Both the position numbers and the translations under genes were made by a program. 64,000 nt of DNA, taken from the NCBI GenBank assembly GCA_033439795.1, contig JAUTDP010000013.1, forward strand, positions 558,001-622,000. The letters run 5' to 3'. Within the stretch, counting starts at the first letter, position 1. The number at the start of each line of letters is the position of its first letter. Source of the DNA: Sordaria brevicollis. Its lineage: Eukaryota > Ascomycota > Sordariomycetes > Sordariales > Sordariaceae. The notes below the pieces were generated by a model, which saw only the letters and a program-made list of their open reading frames with translations, made no database searches and was not told the origin of the DNA. This document shows positions 13,049 to 24,219 of this stretch, piece by piece.

Positions 13049-13076
13049 GGTATATATGAATCTCGATATATATACC
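13049..13076. repeat. AT-rich perfect inverted repeat
   Basis: GGTATATAT at 13049-13057 pairs exactly with ATATATACC at 13068-13076, leaving a 10-nt spacer. Each arm contains a TATA-like sequence, one facing each way. It could be a cruciform or hairpin, or a bidirectional core promoter element. Confidence 0.6.
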
Positions 13077-13676
13077 GATCTCCCCACGCCGTTTTGAAGA
13101 CTGGATCAGACTCTTTACGGCTTCTTCGGATTCGCTCGCTATTTTGCTTTGCTGTCAGAGCTGCGCAGCTGGTGGATTTCTTAGCAGACACCACTATACC
13201 TCCTACCGAAACAAGGGGAAGCTTACGAGAGATCTTATAAAAGAAGGCATATCTAAAGTAACAACAGCGACAAGAAACACAGCAACAATGCTTGCACGGC
13301 ACATTGCTTGTCGAGACGGGCGAGAGGGTTCACGCAGGCGAGCGGCGGAAGTAGGGCTCGTAGGTATGTACAGGGTTACTGCAGGTAGGGTCCGAGATGA
13401 GATGAAGTTCAGCGCCTCAAGGGTTCCCGCAATATTGAATTTCTGCTCTGTGCTCATCTCACCTCTCCGTTCTCATCGGAAACAAGCCAACCTCGTCTTG
13501 GGCCGTCCGAGTCCCACAAAGCGCCCGACCGTCCAACGACCCGGCTGACGCGGCCGGGAGGGGTTCGGTTCAGGAGAACGACAATCGGTCAGCCGGCCGG
13601 TCGGCTACAGAGGGTGGCCGTCCTCACATTTTCGCGATCCCAATCACCGGGTTCATTGTGGTCAGCCTCGCTAAAT

Positions 13677-13688
13677 CATGACGTCATG
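13677..13688. promoter_or_regulatory. Extended CRE palindrome 2
   Basis: A 12-bp perfect palindrome, CATGACGTCATG, containing the full ATF/CREB consensus. It is the best of the four clustered sites. Confidence 0.5.
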
Positions 13689-14117
13689 TCTCCGCCTGGA
13701 TAAAAGCGCCAACTGGTGTCTCCAGTGTGGGATGGTGTGTGAGGGGCCCGATTGGGGGTCCCGCTTTCAGGAGGAGAAGGATGGAGAGAAAAGGCTCCGG
13801 CCCGGTGTCCACTGCGCATTTGTCTTTTTAGCGCCTTCACTTGGCGCATAAGAGCAGTGCAGCCCGAAATGTCTGCTTGCCGTCCAGTTGTCGCGCAGGT
13901 CACGGGGAACTGAAGCGTTCATTACGGTTACGGTAACTAACACAAATCCTTTCACATCAGAGTCGTCCTTTCCCCAGATATTGGGCGTGAGATTAAATCC
14001 AAATAAAGGAAGGAGCTTTTTTTTTAGTTTTTGATGCGCAGCAGTATCACCTGATAGTCTAGCCGCGGCTTGAAAATGGGACTCTCTCATTCGTTCCAGA
14101 GCTGATGGGGCTTGGCC

Positions 14118-14125
14118 TGACGTCA
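14118..14125. promoter_or_regulatory. CRE palindrome 3
   Basis: Exact TGACGTCA followed by TACT. The same extension, TGACGTCATACT, recurs at the fourth site. Confidence 0.45.
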
Positions 14126-14546
14126 TACTCGTGTGTCTTTTCTCCATTTTTTCGGGTTAGGGGTAAGTGCGGCATCTTCATCCCGTTCCAAAATGTTTCG
14201 GATCTGAGCTGAAGTTACCGAAGACTCTGATTTTCAGCCAGTTCAACACCCATTCCCAGCGCTTCTTTTTAAGGGACACTACCGTCCGCCAAGCAACCTT
14301 TGACCTCGCGATCTAGCCTCACACACCAATTGCCCGTCCGACAATGGGACATCCCGTGATTCAACGATGGACTTTACCCTTCCTTGCCTTTCCCATATTC
14401 AATTCGGCTCAAAAAGGTACTTCTATGTTACATATCGCTCTCAAACCCTTGTTGGCCTTCCCGTTAGAAGCGCTTTCCCTACATATAACAACGGCCTCTA
14501 CTTGAGATTGGAACATATAAAGTTTACCGCCTTTTCCGAAGAGCCC

Positions 14547-14556
14547 ATGACGTCAT
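14547..14556. promoter_or_regulatory. CRE palindrome 4
   Basis: Ten-base palindrome ATGACGTCAT, followed by ACTG. It lies 430 bp from the third site and shares its 3' flank. Confidence 0.45.
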
Positions 14557-17500
14557 ACTGACAAGAGCGTACTGTATGAACAATCAGAACACAACTGTGT
14601 ACTGCCGCGTAAGCCTTTTCCCCCTCCTTTCAAACGCTCCCCTCAGGAGCTGTCCACACTTCACGGCGTGATCGTCTCTTTTGAAATTTTATCTGGCCCG
14701 CGCGGGCGCACATCTTCCACCATCTCAATCACATCAACCACTACCCCGTCCATCCGAGAAAGTCGCGAGAAAACACCATCCATCATTCATCACAGTACGA
14801 CAGATCCCAAGCGGTCCACAGCCTTTAATGTGCACGGCCCTCCTGCCTTTGCGGAAGAAGGGCTACCCAGACCGTTTATGTTTCTGTTTTCTTTCGGAAA
14901 CAAGCTCCCGTAGGCTTGTGAGTAGTCATTTCCGATTCATAACGTTCATCTCTCTTATAAAGATGTTAGATCGATATCTTATCTCCAGTGTCCATATATA
15001 TACTTCATAGTCAAGAAGGTCAGGTCCAGCCACCACCAATTCACGATGCTTCTCCGTCATAATAGAGCATCGAGTCAGTGCTGAACGATCAATATCCCTT
15101 CGTGTGGCTCACATTTTTCCGTCCATATGATGCTTTACCCTCTCTTCGCTGCCTTTGATTTCTATACTCGACTCGTGCACCTTTGAGCGTTCAGGAAACA
15201 AGGGACGTGACACAAAGCATTAGCACCAGCAAAAGCACAACTAGGACCATACCTGTCAGCCTTACCGCGATCTCTTTCCCATTTCAGGCAATCAAGTCGG
15301 TCACTGTGTTAACAACGTGTTACGTACTCACCAGTCGGGTCTTCGGCTGCCCTTATACATATTTTACTCTGTCTGGGCTGTATCACCGGTCCGCCGTCCT
15401 CTGATCACGGGGGTAAAACGGGCATAATCATGAAGGGTTACATTACCGGCAACGGATATTGGAATCTCAAACCCTTTCCGCGCACGGAAAGATGTTTAGC
15501 GCTACAGTATGGATTACGGACGAGAAAACGGGACCGGAAAGTCAGGAACGGGTATCTCTTACGGTTAAGTTGTTGGCGTCTTTGTAATTTACGGGGTCCA
15601 TTGTCGGAATCCCTTCTCATCTCCTTTACAAACCAGACTATTTGTTACATGGGAGATTTAACCTGCCTGTCCCCTGTTGGGTCACGCAAGTTCGGAAAGC
15701 ACACAGTACACAGTAGCAATATTGTACATGCCGGGCCGAGACCATCATCCATCGGAATCGAGATCGGACGGATTATGATGATTTGTCTGCAGCAGTAGCA
15801 GCACATGGGATGACAGGCCCCTTACAGAATGGGGAAATGATTCCCCCATATTCCAAAGTGAAAATTCGAGCAACTACGCTTCTGATACGACACGTATCAA
15901 TGGAGTGTACCTGATGGATACACAACGTGGACACTAGACTCGCGTCCGAGGCATCCACATAATCTAAAACTTTCTCACGGGACTGAATGGCTTCTTGCGC
16001 ATATGTCGCTGTTCTCTTTGGCCGGATTTGTTTCCCTATTCGCCTTTAACACTCAACTTTTATGACTCAGGTCTCCTCAACTAGATGTTGTCGTGGAGCT
16101 CTCAAGGCGTCGTCTCCAACGCTTTTTGCTGCGTTTTTACGCCATTATGATGCCCTCCATTATGCCGAAGCGGCTACTTTTACCTATTTCATCCAAAAGT
16201 GCTGCAAGTGTTGCTTTGTTCACCAAGGTCTCAGGGTCTTTTAACGTCGCAATTAGGAGAATGATCAGCACCCGTATCGCACCATTCTTGTGCAATCGAC
16301 AAGTGTCGCTATTCAGTTACTTCTTGCAGGTTTCGATACCGAAAACACAACCACCAGTCCCAAGAATCACAAAGTTCACGAACGTGGGCACTGACTTGCA
16401 GCACCAACGATATACAGTATGCATATTATATGCGCAAAGCATAACATGCATGTACAACTCTTTATCCTCTCAACCAGTGTCCATCCCACTGGGATCGTTT
16501 TTATCCGTCGTTATGTACGTTTCTCGGACTGGATGGATCCTATTTTTAGCCGCAAAGACGGCGAGTGATCGGCAAGACGGAATAGAGGAGCAGATCTTGT
16601 TTTGTTTTATCTCTTTTTCCTTTCTTTCTCTCCGCAGAATCTTTCTACCGCTGCGCTGAGTGGTTGCTCGGCTCGGCTTTTGGCCGGTATGTATGTACAT
16701 ACATGCACGCCAAAAAAAAACTTTCCCATCTTCACTTTCGCAAACTTTCCCATTTTCCATGCTTATCACAACATGGAAAAGTTCCCCACATTTCATGCCA
16801 TTCTGGTTTGTGCGTGAGTGTGGGTGTCAACCACCATCACATGTACATTATACACCACATCACATATACATACTTGAATATTTATACACAGACTGCAGTT
16901 CACGCTACGAGATGATAAACGTACAAGGAACATTAATTGGGATTTTAACCATCGTATTCATGGACGGATTAACATGAAAGTGAATAGGCAGCCGCTCTAT
17001 CATATGGATGTAGAGCTGCCCATAAGAAACTTTGCTTTCGCTTTCATTACCAACATAGATTGCAAAGTCAACGACTGGAGAGCCTGCACGCTCACACACA
17101 CTCTCGCTCTCACTCACATGTTTCTACAGGGGAAGATTGAATATAAAAAGCCGATAATCGTAAACTTGTTACCTATTGGTTGGGCCGAACTCAGATGCAA
17201 TACAGCTAAACCTTTAGCGGTCTTGTCTAGTAGACATGGAAGACGTTGGAGACACTCGAAAGAATAATCGCAAGTGCATCCAGTGCGAACTCCGGCCTTG
17301 AGACAGGGACTGTCATTGTCATTACTCAGACGTCACTGGGCAAATTTGATCATTGCTAGACACCGTAACTTTACAGAACGAGATTTCGGACTTTATGAGT
17401 ACATGCTATGGGCAGTTAAGCTGTCAAATGTCGGGTGTTGGTTCACTGCAGGTGCACTACCACGACCATCCACGATACCACGTGGCGTAGAACGTTCTGT

Positions 17501-20500
17501 TGCAGACATATCGGCCAGGCATGCGTCTGCCTCTAAACCGCACGATAGCCCTTGACCTGCGTGCCAGTTCCTACATGCGTGAAACTACCCGCAGTGCTGC
17601 GTATAGCATATGCTTACAAAAAGAGCCTCAACACACCATGCCTTGGACTTCATCAGACAAGTACGGTCATATCTTGTGTAAGTGATGGAGACGAAACGCA
17701 AAAGTTTTTAGGTAGATACATGCCTAAATAAATAGATCTAATTTAACGAGTAATCCTTACAATTCGATTATATTCATCATGCCATATTTCTTTTTCGTTA
17801 TCTTCTTTAGCTCATTAGAAGTTGAACTACGCCAGAAATTAACAGAACTCGTGGTACAAGTACGATTGATGGAGGCTGAAAGGCGGCAACGGAAGGGCTT
17901 TGGTCGGTTGTCTACCTACTAGGGAAAGATGGAAAACGGAAACCAGGGCGGCTTGAATAAGGTAAAGGCGTGCCGGTGAATGGGCATGGCCAGTAAAGGG
18001 CAGGACTTTCCACAATTTGTGGCATAAGTGGTACAATGGATGGATGTGTTCGACGAACGTCGTTGGCACTTTTTTCCCTCCTTTTTTCCATTTCACCGTT
18101 TCTCGTCCCCCATACCCAAAAACAGATCAAAAACTGCACCGAAAAAAACCTTGCAAAAAGCTAAGCTCGCCCAGTGAGACTTGGGGGAACGAACCACCAT
18201 CGCTCACAGCTGCGAAAACTATGCGAAAACTGTACCTCGAACGCCAACGCAATTCGGCAATGTTTTCATCAGCGGGAATGCTTTAACCAACTGCGCCATT
18301 CGACCAGTCAGCCCGCTGTGGTGGAGGGGTCAGAAAAGGTCCCTTATATGCCCCTGGCCACTTGCAGGTGCCTGGACCGCAGGTGGAAGGTGCGGGAAGG
18401 GGTCGGGTCTTGTCGTCCGATGTTTTGAGGAGCCGGTGAAGGGGCGTTGCTGCGCCGGCCGGGAAGGCGGCGGTGGGTTGTGAGCTGAGTGCTAGAATAA
18501 CGCAGCCCGGTGTCCCAAACCACCTACACGGCATATCTAGAGTATTGCGGAGTTTGTTGTCGTGTAAGCTGGCAGACTTACGAAATATGACCGTCGATTC
18601 TCTGCTGTTGCCCATGACAAGATGTAAGTAACAGAGAAAAGAAATTGCATGAAACATAACATTAGGTGATTTATGCTACCTAGAGGTAACTCTAGATTCG
18701 ATCGACAAACATCCAGCCCGTCTCCTACCTCTAGGCACGAAGTTGCCAAACGTCGGAATGGACACTCGTTCTTGCCAGATCTATTACTGGAAGCAGAAAC
18801 CCGCCAACCAAATTGATGGAGCAACACGAGGCAGAATGTTCCCTGGTTCTCAAATAGGAGTCCTATTTGAATGCACCGCATTCTGGTACGGCAGCACCGA
18901 CGGGGAGGGAACCGGAGCCGGAGCCGGCTATAGAACTGGCGCCAATCGGTGACTGATGTCTTCCCGTTTGTCTCCATTACGCTTGTTTCGTGAAGACCCC
19001 GTGCAATCGGAAGTAGAGATACCTCTAAAAAGTTTTAGCCATCACGTGGTTGTTCCTTACCAAGTACGTGTTTTGCATTTTGGGTTGGACTAGAAGGTAT
19101 GTCTTCCCGTCATTTCCTTTTTTGAATCCTGGTAGTCCCTTCCATTCCGCCGCCTTCCTGCCGTACTGCGCTTTCCATCTTGCACCGTCCTGCCTCTTCT
19201 GCCTCTGCCTGATTGTTTTTGTAATGTGTACGTGCCATACTCTGCTCTTTGTTCATTGTGTTTGTAGTTCCTACTCTTGCGCAACAATTTGCATTTTTCG
19301 TTTCTCCCACGACTTTGGCCTTACTTGATCAATCCTCTCGGGGAAGTCACTTATATGTTTCGGCAATTTAGGAAATGTATCAAGTTTGCTGAAGGGAGGG
19401 TACGAAAATTTGAAAACAAAGGCGGTTAACCTGGTTGAAAGACTTACTCTCTTAACCCCAAGTTAGAGAGACCCTCGGATAGTGTTAGTGTGAGTAAAAG
19501 AAACATTGAGGCAACATTCTGGGCTGCTGGGAGAGGAGATTTTTGACGGTGCTCTGAGGATGCACACACAAACTGTTTCCTGAGCCCAGTCAGAGCATAT
19601 GACAGAACTTTCGTCTTTGTCGTAGATTCTGAGTTCCTGAGCGAAGTGTCGGTTGTTGAGGTCGTACTTGAACTATCAATGAGCTGAGGTTCAGGAGACT
19701 CGACTTCATGGTTACAAACTTAGAACGAAGTGTCCATATGTGAATGTAAAATCGACCGTTCCCTTCTCATAGTGGAGGACATTTGCAATACTGCTTGTGC
19801 CTATCACTTTCTCTTGAGTCTTCACATTAAATCATCCAGCTCTGCCGTGAAGACGATCCCCGCTCACTTACCACATAGAAGCAAGTGACACTCCAACACA
19901 GTAACACTACGAGAGCCCTCACGGTTGATCCGCGATATGCACGTGCTCAATATCAACTGTTTCAGCCGTCCCATGACAAAGTTCGGATGTAACTGACCTT
20001 GTGATGAGAATGGCGCCCCAAGCAAACGGGCATCTGCCACTGAAGCAGGCTGAGCCTAACTCGTGGTCAAATGATTGGCTGGACAATCTGTCTCCGAGAT
20101 GGCCTTCAATAACTCGAGAGGATGATTTCAACTTGTAGTTGAACAAATTCCAGAATCTGGGCGTTTCCATGTGAAAGGCTTGATGACTATGAGGTCACTA
20201 TATACCACCTCCTTTTCACAGTCTCACCGTCCAGAGGATAGGGGGCATGAAATGGCGTTAATAGACGGTGAAGAGAAGCAGTAAAGATATTCCACAAGCT
20301 CATCAAAAATCATTGGACGGATCAAAGAGCAGTTGTTGACCGCTTCAAGGTTGTCCCATTCAAGTGTCCATGTTTCCCGGTACTTGACCCCTGCGATCGA
20401 CCGGGTAGGACCAGGAGACGAACTCAAGTGCAGTCGAGGCTCTTGTGGCTCTGGAAAAAGTTGGGGTCACCACTGCACCACTATCGGCTAGCGATCATAC

Positions 20501-20700
20501 CCCTGTCTTATCGCTTATCAGTAACACCACCACAGAACGCCGGCAGCGCATTGGCCGACGTACTGGCCGCCCCTAACCTAGGTAGAGCCAGGCCAACCGA
20601 AGACCATCCAGACAGTGAATCACATTCGGCGCCGCGGTCGAGGTGCTTGTATTGGATCTTTTTTTGTGACGGGATGGTTTCTGTTGTTGCTGCACCGCTA

Positions 20701-21127
20701 AAAATCTAAGAAGGCCGGTGGCGGATCCTGACTCCTGAACTCTTCAGTTTTCGACCTGTCATCCCATCACGACCGACAGAGGTAACGAAGAGGTAGGTTT
20801 CTCTCTTTTGTCTTCGAGCGCATTCAACCTTCCATCTTTCACCTTCCAGACTATCCTCGACCCATGACTCCCGACAGCTGACATCTCGTGTGTTTTACAT
20901 CTAAAGCAGTTACCGACAAACTCTCTCGCCGATTTCATCCCATCCTCAACGAACATCTTCGCAACAGCAAACGAACGAGACTCGCACGAAGACCCTTTCT
21001 GCCCAATCTACGAACTTGCTCCATCGAACGAGATCTGAACCGAGATCGGACTTGGAAACCAAACCCGAATTGACTATATCAACTATCAACAAACCGCAAA
21101 CATCCATCGATTGGGAGAGAGTTCGCC
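20701..21127 (+). promoter_or_regulatory. Upstream region and leader of the oxysterol-binding protein gene
   Basis: The plus strand has no ATG between about 20866 and the start codon at 21128, and is rich in CAA/CGA-type sequence typical of fungal leaders. A short upstream frame at about 20862 (MTPDS then stop) would be translated only if transcription starts before it. No TATA box is obvious. Confidence 0.35.
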
Positions 21128-22930
21128 ATGTTTTCCGCATTCACGGGCAGGTCGGCCGCTCCCGCTCCCGCTGCCGCACCAGCAGATGGGAGTGCTCCTG
21201 TCGCGGAGGAACATCCGAGCGATGGGAATAAGCTATCGACATTCCTCTCCATTCTAAGAAAGTGAGTGATACTCAAACGCGCGTGGGGGGAAGCCTCGGA
21301 TCCAAGAGTTGGAGAAGCGCTGGGCGCTGCTCCTAGGACATCATGTGAAAGACTGGCGATTGCGGAAGCCGAGCACCGGCGATGCTGGTGTCACTGCCCA
21401 AAGCGGTGTCTTGGCGGCTTTCCGTACAAGACACACGTACAACGAGATACAGTTGCTAACCTCAGATGTCCTTGCCACAGATTTATCGGTGTTGCCGATC
21501 TTGCGTCCGTACGCTTCTCTCTTCCCTCGCAACTTCTTGAGCCAACACCCAACCTCGAATACTGGAACTATCTCGATGCGCCGAACGCCTTTGTTGCCAT
21601 TGGCACCGCCGACGAGCCCGTCGATCGTATGCTGGAGGTGCTGCGGTTTTGGTTCACCAAGGATTTGAAATATGCGAAGGGAAAGCCTTGCAAACCATAT
21701 AACTCTTGCTTGGGGGAGTTCTTCAGGGTAGGTCTCCCAAAACGATCGGACTCTCAGGACAAGAGCTTGGCTGACTGACAAACGCTTCAGTGTAACTGGG
21801 AAACCGAAGACGATGCGCCTAGGATCAACACCAAGGCTCTAGGGGAGACCATCAGCCGGCCATCAAGCGTCAAATCCGGTAGCTCCCGCGCGGCCTCGAC
21901 AGTATCCGTGCCCGCTACGAACCCGAAACCTTCGAAACCCATCAGGATCTCGTACCTGACCGAGCAAACCTCCCACCATCCTCCTGTCAGTGCATTCTAC
22001 ATTGACTGCCCGGAGAAGGGCCTCCACGCCAAGGGTTTCGACCAGATCACAGCCAAGTTCACCGGCACCTCCATCAAGGTGATGCCTGGCGAGCACAACC
22101 TTGGCATCTTTATCACGCTCGAGAAGAGGAACCACGAGACATACCAGCTGACACACCCTCCCGCTCACCTTGGTGGTATCCTCCGTGGCGCGCTAAGCGT
22201 GACCGTTGGCGATATGGCCTACGTCACTTGCCCAGAGACGAAACTAAAGGCGATTCTCCGATACTACGATGACGGTTGGCTGGGTCGTACCACGAACAAG
22301 GTCGAAGGTATCATTTTCAAGTACGACCCCGAAAACGACGACAAGATGCAGATTAAGGACGTACCACAAGAGGACATTTTGATTCGCCTCGGTGGTCCCT
22401 GGAAGGAAAAGGTGGTCTTTACAGTTGGTCCCAAGCCCTTGGTAAGTCTGCTGTTACCACCTATGGTATCCTCTTTACTTGCCTAAATTTACCATACTAA
22501 CACGTCGCAGGACTCGCATCCCGCTGACCAACAAACAACCATTATCGACATCGCCCCCCTGTCCGTGGCCCCCAAGGTTCTTCCGCCCACTGAGCAGCAA
22601 CTCCCCAATGAGTCCCTCACCCTATGGGGCAAGGTTACCGAGGCCATCCACGCCAGGCAGTTCTCTCGCGCCACTACGCTCAAGCAGGAGCTTGAAGAGG
22701 CCCAGCGAGAAAAGGCCCGCGACCGCGAAAAGAAGGGAGAGAGCTGGCAGCCCGTCTTCTTCGTGCAGGCGACCGATAAGGCCGGTAAGCCCGCGCTGAC
22801 GGAGAAGGGCAGAGAAGTGCTCAAGAGGGCGCAGGTGGGAGATTGGAGCATGGACGGGATCCTCGAGGCGGGCGAGGTTGAGGGTAAGAAGGAAGTTGTT
22901 GCCGAGGGTGACGTCAAGACTTCGGAATAA
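21128..22930 (+). CDS. Oxysterol-binding protein, Osh4/Kes1 type
   Basis: Four exons were read: 21128-21261, 21481-21727, 21791-22441 and 22511-22930, totalling 1452 nt or 483 residues. The family signature EQTSHHPP sits at residues 185-192. The protein has only the lipid-binding ORD domain; no PH or ankyrin domain precedes it, so it resembles the short yeast Osh4/Kes1 class (434 residues). Known members exchange sterol for PI4P between membranes and dampen Golgi PI4P signalling. A Ser-rich insertion (around residues 150-170) and a charged Glu/Lys-rich C-terminal segment are longer than in yeast. The 219-nt first intron has a GCTAAC branch site, and all junctions keep frame. Its convergent neighbour encodes another Golgi PI4P effector (Vps74). 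Confidence 0.93.
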
Positions 22931-24219
22931 ATATAAAGCGTTGTTATTTTGCGCGTCCGGCTTCAAGAGGGGGATTTGGTAGCATGGCATGGTGCGGACG
23001 GTTCGGCCTCAAACGTGGATGTCGAGGAAAGGCTGGCTGGCTGGCTGGCTGTACGATTGGGTATCTGGGGCTTTTTATAGCAGGAGGGCAGAGATGATAT
23101 AACTTGGTATAGAGGGGGACGACGTCGTCGATGCATTTGGAGCTCGTTCCCTGGATTTGGATTCTTTTCACGTATCGTTGGTCTCCGTCTTTTTGTTTTC
23201 GGGAAGGAATGGATGGATGGAAGGAACGGGTTTCGGGAGTTCGCAATCTATCATTATATTTTTACATACAGAGGAAGAACGTACGAGAAAGAAAGCAACC
23301 TTTTGAACATGTCCATCTTTGTTCAAGAAGTGAATGAGGTATGCGTGTTGCTTATATTAGTACATATGTGTGTGTAGAGCGTTGTAGGGATTCAAAAATC
23401 AGATACGTGTGTAAATCTTTTTAACAGCTTCACTCGTATGGCCAAGTTGGTTAAAAAGACATCAGTTTCTCTCTATCCCTATCCTGTGTTTCATGTTTCG
23501 TTACATCCATAAAAAAAGTAAGAATTACTAGACGTACAAACAAGACGTCGCAACATCAACCAACGTAAACGTACTTGGAAAATCATTACGCTTTCCACAG
23601 TGTTCTTCTACCCCTGCCTTCCGGTATGGCACATTGACATCACCCATCCAGAATCCCACTCAACTCATTCTTGCATGAGGATTTTCTCTCGTTTTGCATC
23701 CGTTCATGCTTTCTTCACACTTGCTTCACACTTTTCCCTTGCTTCACAGCATTGCCCCGTCCATGTCTCCAGTCCACCGCCGATACCACGGTTCCTTCTT
23801 CCGTGTGTAGGTCAGAGAGCAGACAGTGAATATAGAAATTAGAACAATTTTTTCATCATCATACCTACCCTAAATATTAAGTTGAAGTAGAAATAGTAGG
23901 CAGGCCTCCTTGCGCTGCTTGCCCTTTCATGGTATGGTGGGTGGCGGTAAGATCGGGCAGTGAACTAGGCAGACGAAGTCAAGTCTACTTTGTCCATGAA
24001 CTTCCAAACGCACTCCGTTCTCCGCTTCGTTGATGCTCGTTACTTCCTCTCCATCAAATATCACTTTCATCATCAAGAAGAACAACAACACATCATCAAC
24101 TGTCCTTGTTTTGCTTTTTCAGTTGTCTCCTCAGTGGTGGTGGGCGCAATGCTGGGCGGTTGTTTGGTGCGGGTGATTTTCTCCCACCACGACTATGATG
24201 CTTGTACGCCTGTGGCCTT
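22931..24219. other. Convergent intergenic region
   Basis: The region lies between the stop codons of the oxysterol-binding protein gene and the Vps74-like gene, so both 3' untranslated regions should be here. It contains four GGCT units near 23032-23051 and a tRNA D-arm-like string near 23438-23459 without a matching T arm. No gene is seen. Confidence 0.5.

Larger units (their letters stand above)
9561..20700. other. 11 kb gene desert between the csp-2-like gene and the oxysterol-binding protein gene
   Basis: No frame shows coding bias together with plausible splice sites or a known domain. The longest frames, 10206-10788 on the minus strand and 16093-16659 on the plus strand, look like chance. 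The stretch contains four CRE palindromes, a guanine-run tract, an AT-rich inverted repeat, a CAA microsatellite and a tRNA-like fragment, listed separately. It is not obviously RIP-mutated: it keeps many CpG and GC-rich segments, for example 13520-13620. It could be regulatory DNA for the csp-2-like gene or carry unannotated long non-coding RNA. Confidence 0.55.

Noticed and set aside
16093..16659. Plus-strand frame of 188 codons
   Set aside because: Opens at an ATG-less start, has no recognisable domain and no coding bias.
22909..22916. TGACGTCA palindrome at the end of the oxysterol-binding protein gene
   Set aside because: It lies inside coding sequence (Asp-Val-Lys codons), so it is not counted as part of the CRE cluster.
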